Shown: piece by piece, positions 1 to 7,241 of the stretch
Layout: each line of letters begins with the position of its first letter
Position numbering within the stretch: the stretch's first letter is position 1
DNA from: Candidatus Aenigmatarchaeota archaeon
GTDB taxonomy: Archaea > Aenigmatarchaeota > Aenigmatarchaeia > QMZS01
Direction of reading: 5' to 3'
DNA: 11,822 nt
Assembly: GCA_003663355.1 (NCBI GenBank)
Contig: QMZV01000016.1
Location: 1 to 11,822 of the forward strand
Notes under the pieces: generated by a model
What the model saw: only the letters and a program-made list of their open reading frames with translations
Database searches by the model: none
What the model was told of the DNA's origin: nothing
Position numbers and translations under genes: made by a program

Positions 1-1003
1 TACTCTAACAATAGGCTTTCTTGTAAGAAGCGCTTTAGTTGGGGAACCAATAGAAATAAAAACTTATACAGAATATAGATGGATGAATTATTTTCCTTCC
101 TCTGTTTTATTTTATCTTTCTTATCCAGAAGATAGTTGGACAGCTTTGAATGAACTTGCGAAAATAAAAAAAGAAAAAACAGAACCTCTAACCATTGAAC
201 AAATACGCAATAAATATTCTGAAATAAATGGTTTGGATAAACTAAATAAATTGCTTTTAGCTTTAGGAGAAGAAACAAAAAAGAAGAAACATACTTACAT
301 AATTAAAGACAGAAAGGGTCTAATAATCTCTTTAGGGCTTCCAAAGGACAAATTAGAAGGAATATTTGTAACTTTTCCAGAAGAGTACCCTTACAATTGC
401 TTTTATAAAGACATGCCAATCTTTTCAAAAGAAACAAAAAATATGAGAATTAAATTTGTTTATTGCTGCGGAGATATTAAAGAATGCAGTGATTATTTAA
501 CAGGTCCTGGAAGAGAAGAATGCAATAATGACCCTTGCGGGGTTGGTCCTTGCAAACTTGTTGTCTGCAAAGAAAATAGCAAACTGAAAGAATGCTATAC
601 AGAGAAACCTGGAGCAAGAATTTGTTTAAAAAATGAGCTTCCAAAAATAAAGTTTAGCGCGAAATTTGAAGGAGATGCAAAATGGACAAAAGGAAAAATT
701 GAAAAAGAATTTGGGGGTGACACAAAAGTAAATTTCAGATTGGAAGTTGAAAAAAATTTTGAGATTAGCAATATAACCGAAATAGTTATAGATTTTGGGG
801 ATTCAAAAAATGAATTTTATCCTAAAAATAATCCTCCAGATTTAGAGATAGAAAAATGGAATTCTACAAATGCAATATTCAAGTTCAATCACACCTATAA
901 GAAATATGGAGAATATAATGTTGTATGCACTGTTAGAGATGAAGCTGGAAATGAAAATAAGAAAGAGGACGGAGAACTAATTGTCAATTTAACAAAAAGT
1001 TAA
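1..1003 (+). CDS. Secreted Cys-rich protein with C-terminal PKD-like domain (5' end outside window)
   Basis: The frame is open from position 2 to the stop at 1001-1003, so the true start probably lies left of the window; the first in-frame ATG is at 83. The residues encoded before that ATG (TIGFLVRSALVG) could be the end of a membrane anchor. Numbered from the ATG, residues 1-110 are a charged mixed region, about 125-182 hold a cluster of cysteines (for example CCGDIKEC and CNNDPCGVGPC), and about 217-303 look like a PKD/Ig-type beta domain, with DFGDS and then HTYKKYGEYNVVCTVRD, the usual HxY...G.Y.V...V.D pattern. There are 11 cysteines and four N-glycosylation sequons, which points to a disulfide-bonded, possibly glycosylated surface protein. 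It is the first visible gene of a three-gene series, 2 bp before the next start. I recognise only the PKD-like fold; the rest is unassigned. Confidence 0.75.
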   Translation, partial: TLTIGFLVRSALVGEPIEIKTYTEYRWMNYFPSSVLFYLSYPEDSWTALNELAKIKKEKTEPLTIEQIRNKYSEINGLDKLNKLLLALGEETKKKKHTYIIKDRKGLIISLGLPKDKLEGIFVTFPEEYPYNCFYKDMPIFSKETKNMRIKFVYCCGDIKECSDYLTGPGREECNNDPCGVGPCKLVVCKENSKLKECYTEKPGARICLKNELPKIKFSAKFEGDAKWTKGKIEKEFGGDTKVNFRLEVEKNFEISNITEIVIDFGDSKNEFYPKNNPPDLEIEKWNSTNAIFKFNHTYKKYGEYNVVCTVRDEAGNENKKEDGELIVNLTKS

Positions 1004-1005
1004 TT

Positions 1006-2556
1006 ATGAAGGGAGTAACTGTTCTTCAGATAATGATGATTATAACAGTAATAGTAGCAGGTCTCTTTGTTATTTTGATGGGCTCTGTTGGACAAACCCC
1101 AATCTATTACCACACTCTACCTGAAATTCAGTTTTCTGAGTTGCTCTCTTCTTTTACCCACACTGAAACAAATTTGAAAAGAACAATAGAAAAAGATTCA
1201 GATAGGTTTTTTAGCAATATTCAAGAGAACCCAATTCAATGGAATAAATCTTGGACCTCATGTTCGGATTTTATGGATTTGTTTGGAAAAAAATTAAGAA
1301 ATGCGGCAAGTAGTTATTTTGGATCAGTTTATGTTTTAGAGGGAGCAGAATTAAATTCATCTATCTCTGAGAGCAAAGTTCAGTATGTTCCACCAAACAA
1401 ATTAATTTGGAATTATACCTATAAAATTTATTTAAAGAGAAAAATGTTCGGCTCAGAGGTAGCAAATGAGATTAACACAACAAGAAATTCAAAAATAGAA
1501 TTCAATTTTTTGAATTTAAATAAGGTTTATTCTTGCGCTAAGGATTTTTTTAATCAAATGAGTACAACTAAATACAAATTTAAAAAACTGAGTCCAAATA
1601 AACTTGAAACCGGATTAATACAGAACTTAACCACAATCCTGGAAAATATAGATAATTGCAAATCTTTTGATAAATCTCTAAAAATACCAATCTCATGCGG
1701 AGGTTTTGATTGCGATTGCAATACAACGCAACCAGTTACAGTAATTTTAATTTTAAGTCAGAAAGGAAACGGAACAATAGCATTTTCATCTCAATTCAAT
1801 AATTTTGTTTGCGGTGAATTGGAAAATTATTGCAAGAGCGGAGCAGATTGTGGAACTCTTGATTGTGTTTCTAATTTTTGTGGTCATTGCTATTCTTCAG
1901 GGCCTGTTTGCTCACCATCTAATTCTCCCGAAACATTCGGATACAGATGCTATAGAATTAAAAGCGAAAAAAAAGAGTACAAGTGTTTGAAAAATTATGA
2001 TAATATTAGAGTGGTTTTGGATGGTTTTGAGAGACCAGAAAAATGGAAAAAAATAACCTTAAACTGCGGAAAAAAACATAGAATCTTGAAAATAGAAGGG
2101 ATACCTGAATCTGATTGTTTTCTTGAATTTAATGGTGTTAGAATTGAGAACTGCGAGTTAGATTTGTGCGATACAACAAAAATTCCAAGAACTAATGGTA
2201 GATTGTTAATTTATGCAAAGTCTAATAGTGATGAATACGCACTTGGAGGAATAGATATCAATTTTGCTCTTTCAGATTGCATAAATAAATTAAATAATGA
2301 AAAATTTGTTTATGAATTTAATAAACTGAACTGTAGTGAACTTAGAAATAATGTAAAAAACGAAATTGATAAAAAAATAAAAAATACCGGAATTGAAGGA
2401 TATAGTTGGAATATAGAAGTAGATACAAAATGTTATGGAAATAATCCAACTTTTCAGTTTGATGAACAATATTCCAAATTTAAAATTCTTTTTAAAGAAG
2501 ATAACAGTGTAGTTGCAACTTTTCAGGGAATTATTGTTTATAAACCAAAAACATAA
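1006..2556 (+). CDS. Cys-rich surface protein with pilin-like N-terminal segment, unknown family
   Basis: The 516-aa product starts MKGVTVLQIMMIITVIVAG: a Lys-Gly pair followed by about 25 hydrophobic residues. This fits a membrane anchor and also a very short type IV prepilin (class III) signal, with cleavage after Gly3 and Gln at mature position 5 where Glu is usual. The rest has no further clear membrane span and should lie outside the cell. It holds 22 cysteines, most densely at about 230-300 (CGGFDCDCN, CGTLDCVSNFCGHC), and eight N-x-S/T sequons. The start is fixed by the 2-bp gap after the previous stop, and no Shine-Dalgarno sequence is visible, so translational coupling is likely. A large minor pilin, an adhesin or another envelope protein are all possible. 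I do not recognise the family. Confidence is high that it is a gene, low on role. Confidence 0.8.
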   Translation: MKGVTVLQIMMIITVIVAGLFVILMGSVGQTPIYYHTLPEIQFSELLSSFTHTETNLKRTIEKDSDRFFSNIQENPIQWNKSWTSCSDFMDLFGKKLRNAASSYFGSVYVLEGAELNSSISESKVQYVPPNKLIWNYTYKIYLKRKMFGSEVANEINTTRNSKIEFNFLNLNKVYSCAKDFFNQMSTTKYKFKKLSPNKLETGLIQNLTTILENIDNCKSFDKSLKIPISCGGFDCDCNTTQPVTVILILSQKGNGTIAFSSQFNNFVCGELENYCKSGADCGTLDCVSNFCGHCYSSGPVCSPSNSPETFGYRCYRIKSEKKEYKCLKNYDNIRVVLDGFERPEKWKKITLNCGKKHRILKIEGIPESDCFLEFNGVRIENCELDLCDTTKIPRTNGRLLIYAKSNSDEYALGGIDINFALSDCINKLNNEKFVYEFNKLNCSELRNNVKNEIDKKIKNTGIEGYSWNIEVDTKCYGNNPTFQFDEQYSKFKILFKEDNSVVATFQGIIVYKPKT

Positions 2557-2558
2557 TT

Positions 2559-2711
2559 ATGGAGCTCCCGTTAAAGATTGCTTTTGGAATTATTATTTTT
2601 TTAATAATCTTTGCTCTTGTTGTTTACGGATTAATTCAGCAGGGAATTATAAGCAGTTTTTTTGATATATTTAATATTGGTGAAAGTTGGTTGATAAAAC
2701 TTTTCAGCTAA
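2559..2711 (+). CDS. 50-aa single-span membrane protein, unknown
   Basis: An ATG at 2559 opens a 50-codon frame ending TAA at 2709-2711. The product starts MELPLKIAFGIIIFLIIF, has one hydrophobic helix at about residues 7-26, and ends in a short amphipathic tail (FFDIFNIGESWLIKLFS). The start lies 2 bp after the stop of the preceding gene, in the same TAATTATG junction that joins the first two genes. That repeated arrangement is the main reason to believe this short frame is a gene and not chance. The stop lies 8 bp from the end of the convergent HAD gene, so the frame fills the remaining space exactly. It could be a small subunit, an anchor partner of the two surface proteins, or an assembly factor; nothing in the sequence decides this. 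Confidence 0.65.
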   Translation: MELPLKIAFGIIIFLIIFALVVYGLIQQGIISSFFDIFNIGESWLIKLFS

Positions 2712-2719
2712 TTATTTAG

Positions 2720-3226
2720 TTAATATCTACAAATCTCCACTTTTTCTCCGTAGTTTCTTTGCAAATATTCAATTAACTCTTCATCACTTTCTCCTCCGTC
2801 AGTATAAACTTTAATTTTACTAATATTCTCAATATTAGCCAATATTCCTTCTGCAATCTCCACTTTTGTATATTCTTTCAATATCCTTCCAGTCAATATT
2901 CCATCTTTTATTTCCGGGACTATTGTTGAATATACTCCATCAAATTTTTTATCTATCAAGTGTTTTACAAATGGGTTATCTGAAAGTAAATATACTATGA
3001 CTCTTTCATTCTTTTCATTATACAATTCCTTTATTAATTCCCATCTGTAATTTAATTTTTCTTTTAATTTCAAAACTTCTAATATATTTCTATCTTTCAA
3101 TAATTTTAGAACTCTCTTTGTAGTCTCTCTTGAATTTTCTATTTTAATTCCTAGTGCTTCAGAATAAAGATCAAAACTATTTGAAACTAAAGTTCCATCA
3201 AAATCAACAAAATAAATTTCTGGCAT
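2720..3226 (-). CDS. HAD-superfamily hydrolase, phosphoserine phosphatase-like
   Basis: This 168-aa protein has the HAD phosphatase motifs. Motif I is FVDFDGTLV (nucleophile Asp8, acid/base Asp10), motif II is LLSDNP (Ser82), a motif III lysine is near residue 117 or 121, and motif IV is YTDGGESDEE (Asp143, Asp148). Motif IV departs from the usual GDSxxD form, having Thr in place of the first Gly, but keeps both acidic residues for Mg2+. Residues about 15-72 form a helical insert like the small cap of SerB-type (HAD-IB) enzymes. The expected activity is phosphate-ester hydrolysis in the cytoplasm; the substrate cannot be told. It lies 39 bp downstream of the PEP synthase gene on the same strand, so it may be cotranscribed, although the spacer has its own TATA-like element. 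The family call is firm and the specific activity is not. Confidence 0.85.
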   Translation of the reverse strand: MPEIYFVDFDGTLVSNSFDLYSEALGIKIENSRETTKRVLKLLKDRNILEVLKLKEKLNYRWELIKELYNEKNERVIVYLLSDNPFVKHLIDKKFDGVYSTIVPEIKDGILTGRILKEYTKVEIAEGILANIENISKIKVYTDGGESDEELIEYLQRNYGEKVEICRY

Positions 3227-3245
3227 TAAATAATTAATTATTTAA

Positions 3246-3256
3246 TAAATTTAAAA
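3246..3256 (-). promoter_or_regulatory. Candidate TATA box for the HAD gene
   Basis: Read on the minus strand this is TTTTAAATTTA, 20-30 nt upstream of the ATG at 3226. That is the spacing expected when an archaeal transcript starts at or near its start codon. No Shine-Dalgarno sequence is visible between it and the ATG. The background is very AT-rich, so position is the main support. Confidence 0.35.
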
Positions 3257-3265
3257 TGGCTATAT

Positions 3266-5536
3266 TTAATTCGACAATTGTCTTTCTAATTTTGCAACTC
3301 TAATTTTTGTCTCTAAAAAAACATCCGGATTTACAGAAATTGAATCTATTTTATTCTCTAACAAAAATTTTGCATATTCTGGATACTTTGATGGAGCCTG
3401 ACCGCAGATTCCAACAGGCTTTCTGTACTTATGAGCAACTTTGATTAATCTTGAAATTAATTTTTTAACACTTTCATTTCTTTCATCAAAATTCAGAATT
3501 TGATTGTCTCTATCAATCCCCAAAGTTAGTTGTGTTAAATCATTTGAACCAATTGAAAAACCATCAAATAATTTTGCAAACTTATCTGCAAGGATTATGT
3601 TTGATGGAATTTCTGCCATCACATAAACCTTCAACTTTTTTCTAAGATCAATCTCTTTCAGAATTTTCAGAACTTCTTTTGCCTCCTTAATTGTTCTGCA
3701 GAAAGGAATCATTACATCAACATTTTTTAGACCCATCTCTTCTATAACTTTTCTTATTGCTTCACATTCCAATAAAAATGCTGGTTTGAATTTTTTATCG
3801 ATATATCTTGATGCTCCTCTAAAACCAAGCATAGGATTGTTTTCTTCTTGTTCATATTTTTCTCCACCAAGCAAATTTCTGTATTCATTTGTTTTAAAAT
3901 CAGAAAATCTAACAATAATTTGATTAGGATAAACAGAAGCTGCAAGCATTGAAATTCCTTCAGCAAGTTTTTGAATATAAAATTCCTGTTTTCCTTTTTC
4001 TATTGCATAAAGAGGATGAATTTTTATCCAGTTACTTATAATATATTCTATTCTTGCCAACCCAATTCCATCTGGCTGCAGAAATGATAAATCAAAAGCT
4101 TCTTCAGGTGTCCCAAGAATTAACATTATTTTTGTCCTTGTTTTTGGCAATTTTTCAATACTAATTTTCTTTATTTTATAATTTAATTTTCCTTTCCAAA
4201 CAATTCCTTTAGAACTTGTGCAGTCTATTGTAACCTCCTGCCCATTTCTTAATTTTTTCATTGCATCTTTTGCTCCAACGATGCATGGGATTCCCAGTTC
4301 TCTTGATACAATTGATGCATGGCTCGTACTTCCACCCCTTTCAGTTATTATTCCGGAGGCAATCTTCATTATTGGCTCCCAATCAGGATTTGTTTGTTTC
4401 GCAATTAGAATTTCTTTCTGTTTAAATTCTTCAATTTTTTTAATATCATTAATTATGTGAACTCTTCCAGAACTAATTTTCCTTCCAATAGCAATGCCTT
4501 CCAACAATTTTCTGCTTTTTCTAGATAGAATATATTTTTCAATTTCTTTTTTCTTTGCATGAACAGTCTCTGGTCTTGCCTGCAAGATATACAATTTTTT
4601 ATCAATCCCATCTTTTGCAAATTCAATATCCATTGGTCTTTTATAATGATTTTCAATTTTCATTGCATAATCTGCAAGTTCTAAAACTTCTTTGTCACTT
4701 AAACTAAATTTTATTTTCTCTTTTAATGCAACTTTCTTCTGTTTTGTTCCTGTCTTTGAAAAAACTAATTTAACATTCTTGCTTCCAAGTTCTTTTTTAA
4801 TAATTCTTCCTGTTGGTTTAAACACAAAAAAGGAATCGGGATTTACAACACCTTTTACAATGTATTCTCCAAGACCATAACTTGCTTCTATGCAAACAAC
4901 ATTTCTGAATCCTGTATTTGGGTCTAAAGTAAACATAACTCCAGAGCATGCCAAATCACTCCTGACCATTTTCTGGACCCCTACTGACAACTTTACAGCA
5001 AATTGATCAAAACCTTTTTCTTCTCTGTAAGAAATTGCCCTGTCAGTAAATAAAGAAGAATAACATCTTACAACACTCTTTAATAATTCTTTTTCCCCTT
5101 TTATATTTAGATAAGTTTCTTGAGCCCCAGCAAAACTTGCCTCTGGCAAATCCTCGGCTGTTGCAGAACTTCTAACAGCAACCTCCACTTCTCTCCCATA
5201 TTCCATGCAAAGTTTTTTATAACTTTCCAAAATCTCTTTCTTAATTTTCTCCGGAATTTCTGAATTTAAAATTAATTTTCTAATTCTTTTTCCTTTTTCC
5301 CTCAACTCCTTAATGTTCCTTATATTCAAGTCTTTTAAAATTGCCTTGATTTTTTTGTCAAGATTGTTTTCTCTAATAAAATAATCATAAGATTCGCTTG
5401 TTATTGCAAAACCATTTGTAACTCTAATTCCTTTATCTTTTAATTTAGAATACATCTCACCAAGACTTGCATTCTTGCCTCCAACAAGTTTGACATCTTT
5501 ATTTCTTATTTCTGAAAAGAAGAGAATTGATTTCAT
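3266..5536 (-). CDS. ppsA: Phosphoenolpyruvate synthase (pyruvate, water dikinase)
   Basis: PEP synthase (EC 2.7.9.2) converts pyruvate, ATP and water to PEP, AMP and phosphate, opening gluconeogenesis. The 756-aa protein has the full domain order. Residues about 1-325 are the ATP-grasp pyruvate/phosphate dikinase domain (LVGGKNASLGEM near the N-terminus; EVAVRSSATAEDLPEASFAG at about 117-136; QARPET at 319-324). Residues about 345-440 are the swivelling phosphohistidine domain, with His406 in GGSTSHASIV. Residues about 465-750 are the PEP/pyruvate TIM barrel, with LGGEKYEQEENNPMLGFRG, IGSNDLTQL and the catalytic Cys711 in GICGQAPS. The length is slightly under the 792 aa of E. coli PpsA, and no domain is missing. 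The HAD gene follows on the same strand, and the second gluconeogenic enzyme lies about 600 bp upstream on the same strand as a separate unit. Confidence 0.97.
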   Translation of the reverse strand: MKSILFFSEIRNKDVKLVGGKNASLGEMYSKLKDKGIRVTNGFAITSESYDYFIRENNLDKKIKAILKDLNIRNIKELREKGKRIRKLILNSEIPEKIKKEILESYKKLCMEYGREVEVAVRSSATAEDLPEASFAGAQETYLNIKGEKELLKSVVRCYSSLFTDRAISYREEKGFDQFAVKLSVGVQKMVRSDLACSGVMFTLDPNTGFRNVVCIEASYGLGEYIVKGVVNPDSFFVFKPTGRIIKKELGSKNVKLVFSKTGTKQKKVALKEKIKFSLSDKEVLELADYAMKIENHYKRPMDIEFAKDGIDKKLYILQARPETVHAKKKEIEKYILSRKSRKLLEGIAIGRKISSGRVHIINDIKKIEEFKQKEILIAKQTNPDWEPIMKIASGIITERGGSTSHASIVSRELGIPCIVGAKDAMKKLRNGQEVTIDCTSSKGIVWKGKLNYKIKKISIEKLPKTRTKIMLILGTPEEAFDLSFLQPDGIGLARIEYIISNWIKIHPLYAIEKGKQEFYIQKLAEGISMLAASVYPNQIIVRFSDFKTNEYRNLLGGEKYEQEENNPMLGFRGASRYIDKKFKPAFLLECEAIRKVIEEMGLKNVDVMIPFCRTIKEAKEVLKILKEIDLRKKLKVYVMAEIPSNIILADKFAKLFDGFSIGSNDLTQLTLGIDRDNQILNFDERNESVKKLISRLIKVAHKYRKPVGICGQAPSKYPEYAKFLLENKIDSISVNPDVFLETKIRVAKLERQLSN

Positions 5537-5550
5537 AAATATAGAAAGAG

Positions 5551-5565
5551 TTATTTAATTTATTC
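5551..5565. promoter_or_regulatory. Candidate bidirectional TATA element between ppsA and the HELLGH gene
   Basis: The only strong A/T block in this 53-bp divergent spacer is TTATTTAATTTATTC. On the minus strand it lies about 15-29 nt before the ppsA ATG. On the plus strand its core (TTTAATTTATT, 5554-5564) lies 26-36 nt before the TTG at 5590. One element could thus set both start sites. Confidence 0.35.
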
Positions 5566-5589
5566 AAATACTCCAAAGCTCTGTCTCGG

Positions 5590-6102
5590 TTGGGATGTTC
5601 ATTTCCAGAAAATGTCATAAATAAATTGAATGATGTTGGAATTCAAATAATATACAAACCGATTCCAGAAGATGGAAATATTATTTTTGGTTATGCTGAA
5701 TCTGGTGGCTTTTATTTAGATAAAGGACAACTTGTTTTTAAACAACCTATGGTGTATGTTTATCATAAGAACTATTCCACATTTGATAAGTTTTTTAACT
5801 TATTAAAAAAGAAAGGACTATATTCCTCTGAATTAGAAAAAATGATAAGAAATCTTTTTACAGAAGAAGATTTATTTGAAACATACAATCAAAGCGGAAT
5901 GGACCATGAATTGCTTGGCCATATAGGGTCTTGGTTATCAAATAAAAAAGGTGATGAAAGAGATGCCTGTATTGTAGAGCATCAAGTAGCTGTTTATAGA
6001 GGAAAAGAAAATGAAAAATGGAGATATGCTGCAAAATTTATACCCATCTTTCAAGAAAAACATAGATTTGTTCCGCTAATTGAGTATAAATTCAGTTTAT
6101 AA
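5590..6102 (+). CDS. Small HExxxH (HELLGH) putative zinc metallopeptidase
   Basis: This 170-aa protein has no ATG near its expected beginning. The frame opens after a stop at 5542, and the best start is TTG at 5590; the first in-frame ATG would remove about 53 residues. The core is MDHELLGHIGSW, with His106, Glu107 and His111 in the HExxxH spacing typical of dipeptidyl peptidase III (family M49, HELLGH). A glutamate at 130 (IVEHQVAV) follows 18 residues later and could be the third zinc ligand, as in gluzincins. The protein has no signal peptide or membrane span and is far smaller than DPP III, which exceeds 500 aa, so any relation is limited to the active-site helix or is convergence. It is transcribed divergently from ppsA and ends 28 bp before the convergent fbp stop. 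The gene call is good; metallopeptidase activity is inference from the motif. Confidence 0.7.
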   Translation: MGCSFPENVINKLNDVGIQIIYKPIPEDGNIIFGYAESGGFYLDKGQLVFKQPMVYVYHKNYSTFDKFFNLLKKKGLYSSELEKMIRNLFTEEDLFETYNQSGMDHELLGHIGSWLSNKKGDERDACIVEHQVAVYRGKENEKWRYAAKFIPIFQEKHRFVPLIEYKFSL

Positions 6103-6116
6103 TCTTTTAACAAATC

Positions 6117-6130
6117 AAAAAATAAAAAAA
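6117..6130 (-). terminator. Oligo-T terminator downstream of fbp
   Basis: Immediately after the fbp stop codon the minus strand reads seven T, one A, then six T. Archaeal RNA polymerase terminates at such oligo-U tracts without a hairpin. The tract fills most of the 28-bp gap between the convergent fbp and HELLGH genes. Confidence 0.45.
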
Positions 6131-7207
6131 TTATTTGAATTTTCCGCTTAGTTTTTTCATAACTGCGGGCATTGTTGTGTATTCCATCTCTTCATCCGGT
6201 AATCTGTGTGGTTGGAAAGGTCCATGTCTTCTTATGTAATCTGCAATTTCATTTGCTTTTTGTCTTGCTAAATCAAAAGCAGGGTCATCAAACATATCCT
6301 GAGGTCCAATTATTTTTCTGTTCGCAACTTGAAAACCTATGCATATTACTCTTGGAGGTCCATCAAATCTTGTGCATCTTGCATCTCTTTGTGATACAGG
6401 AATGAAAGGACCATTATGAGAACCTCTCATCCATCCGCTGACAAGATATGGAAAAGCAAATGGTTCTAAAACTTCTCCAACTGCCGGAAAACCGCTTTGC
6501 GCTCTGCATATCATAACAGGGTCATCTTTACCAACATATCTTCCAGCCATCTGCGAAAGTTTTTGTGTTGAAGTTACTGCAGCAATGTCTTTTTTCTTTG
6601 AATACACTGCTTTTATTATATATCTTCCGGGAGAGCCAATTAAAGCGAGCAAATCATAGATTTCTTCCGGAGAACTTAACTGAACTGTTTTTCCAGTTCT
6701 TGCATCTAAAACTTCAAAAAGAAATCCTTCGTGCATGTGCGGGTCTATTACTAAACCAGCTGTATTGAAAGGGTCCGCAAAAATTTTGTATAATGGAAAA
6801 TTCCATGCTCCTGCTTCTGTTTTGTCCGCCATAAAAACCAGAACGGGATCGCTTTTTCTCTCTTCAAATTCCATTTCTGCAACTCCTGGACCCATTCCTT
6901 TAACATTTCCAGAAAAAGCATTTTTTAATAAATCCTGACCCGCTCCATGATATTCCTCTTTTTTTGCTATCTTTGTTCCCGATTCAAAAACACTCCAGGC
7001 TAATTTATGAACTTCTTTATTGTTTACTCCCTTGCCATGAACCATTATCAATTCCAAATCATCTCCGCAATGAGTTACATAAAAGTCGTTGATCACTTTT
7101 GATTTAAGCAGAATTTTTTTTGCATTGTCAATTAATTTTTGATTGCAAGTTGAATGCCCTGGACAACCTCCAATATCCGCTTTTATTACAGAAACTGTAG
7201 TCTTCAT
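6131..7207 (-). CDS. fbp: Fructose-1,6-bisphosphate aldolase/phosphatase (type V FBPase)
   Basis: This bifunctional, Mg2+-dependent archaeal enzyme condenses glyceraldehyde 3-phosphate with dihydroxyacetone phosphate and then dephosphorylates the product to fructose 6-phosphate, making gluconeogenesis unidirectional. The 358-aa protein keeps the known catalytic set: Asp11 and His18 in KADIGGCPGHS, Asp49-Asp50 in HCGDDLE, Gln91 in YHGAGQDLL, Asp128 in ADKTEAGAWN, and Tyr224 with Schiff-base Lys227 in GRYVGKDDP, the counterparts of Tyr229 and Lys232 in the Sulfolobus tokodaii enzyme. ARCTRFDGPPRV and the IGPQDMFDDPAFD stretch near the C-terminus are also family hallmarks. The start MKTTVSVIKAD matches the usual N-terminus, whose first strand carries the metal ligand. 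It lies 34 bp after the TPR gene on the same strand and ends in an oligo-T tract. PEP synthase nearby supplies the same pathway. Confidence 0.97.
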   Translation of the reverse strand: MKTTVSVIKADIGGCPGHSTCNQKLIDNAKKILLKSKVINDFYVTHCGDDLELIMVHGKGVNNKEVHKLAWSVFESGTKIAKKEEYHGAGQDLLKNAFSGNVKGMGPGVAEMEFEERKSDPVLVFMADKTEAGAWNFPLYKIFADPFNTAGLVIDPHMHEGFLFEVLDARTGKTVQLSSPEEIYDLLALIGSPGRYIIKAVYSKKKDIAAVTSTQKLSQMAGRYVGKDDPVMICRAQSGFPAVGEVLEPFAFPYLVSGWMRGSHNGPFIPVSQRDARCTRFDGPPRVICIGFQVANRKIIGPQDMFDDPAFDLARQKANEIADYIRRHGPFQPHRLPDEEMEYTTMPAVMKKLSGKFK

Positions 7208-7241
7208 AATATTGTTTTAAATAAAAGAAAGGTTGTTATTT

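Noticed and set aside
1805..1990. A 61-codon plus-strand frame with a hydrophobic stretch
   Set aside because: It lies wholly inside the 516-aa gene in another frame; the hydrophobic run is a by-product of the Cys-rich coding region.
3754..4880. Several short frames on both strands within the ppsA gene
   Set aside because: All are shadows of the well-conserved PEP synthase frame.
6172..6938. Three plus-strand frames of about 67-77 codons
   Set aside because: They are antisense to the fully conserved fbp gene and have no domain content.
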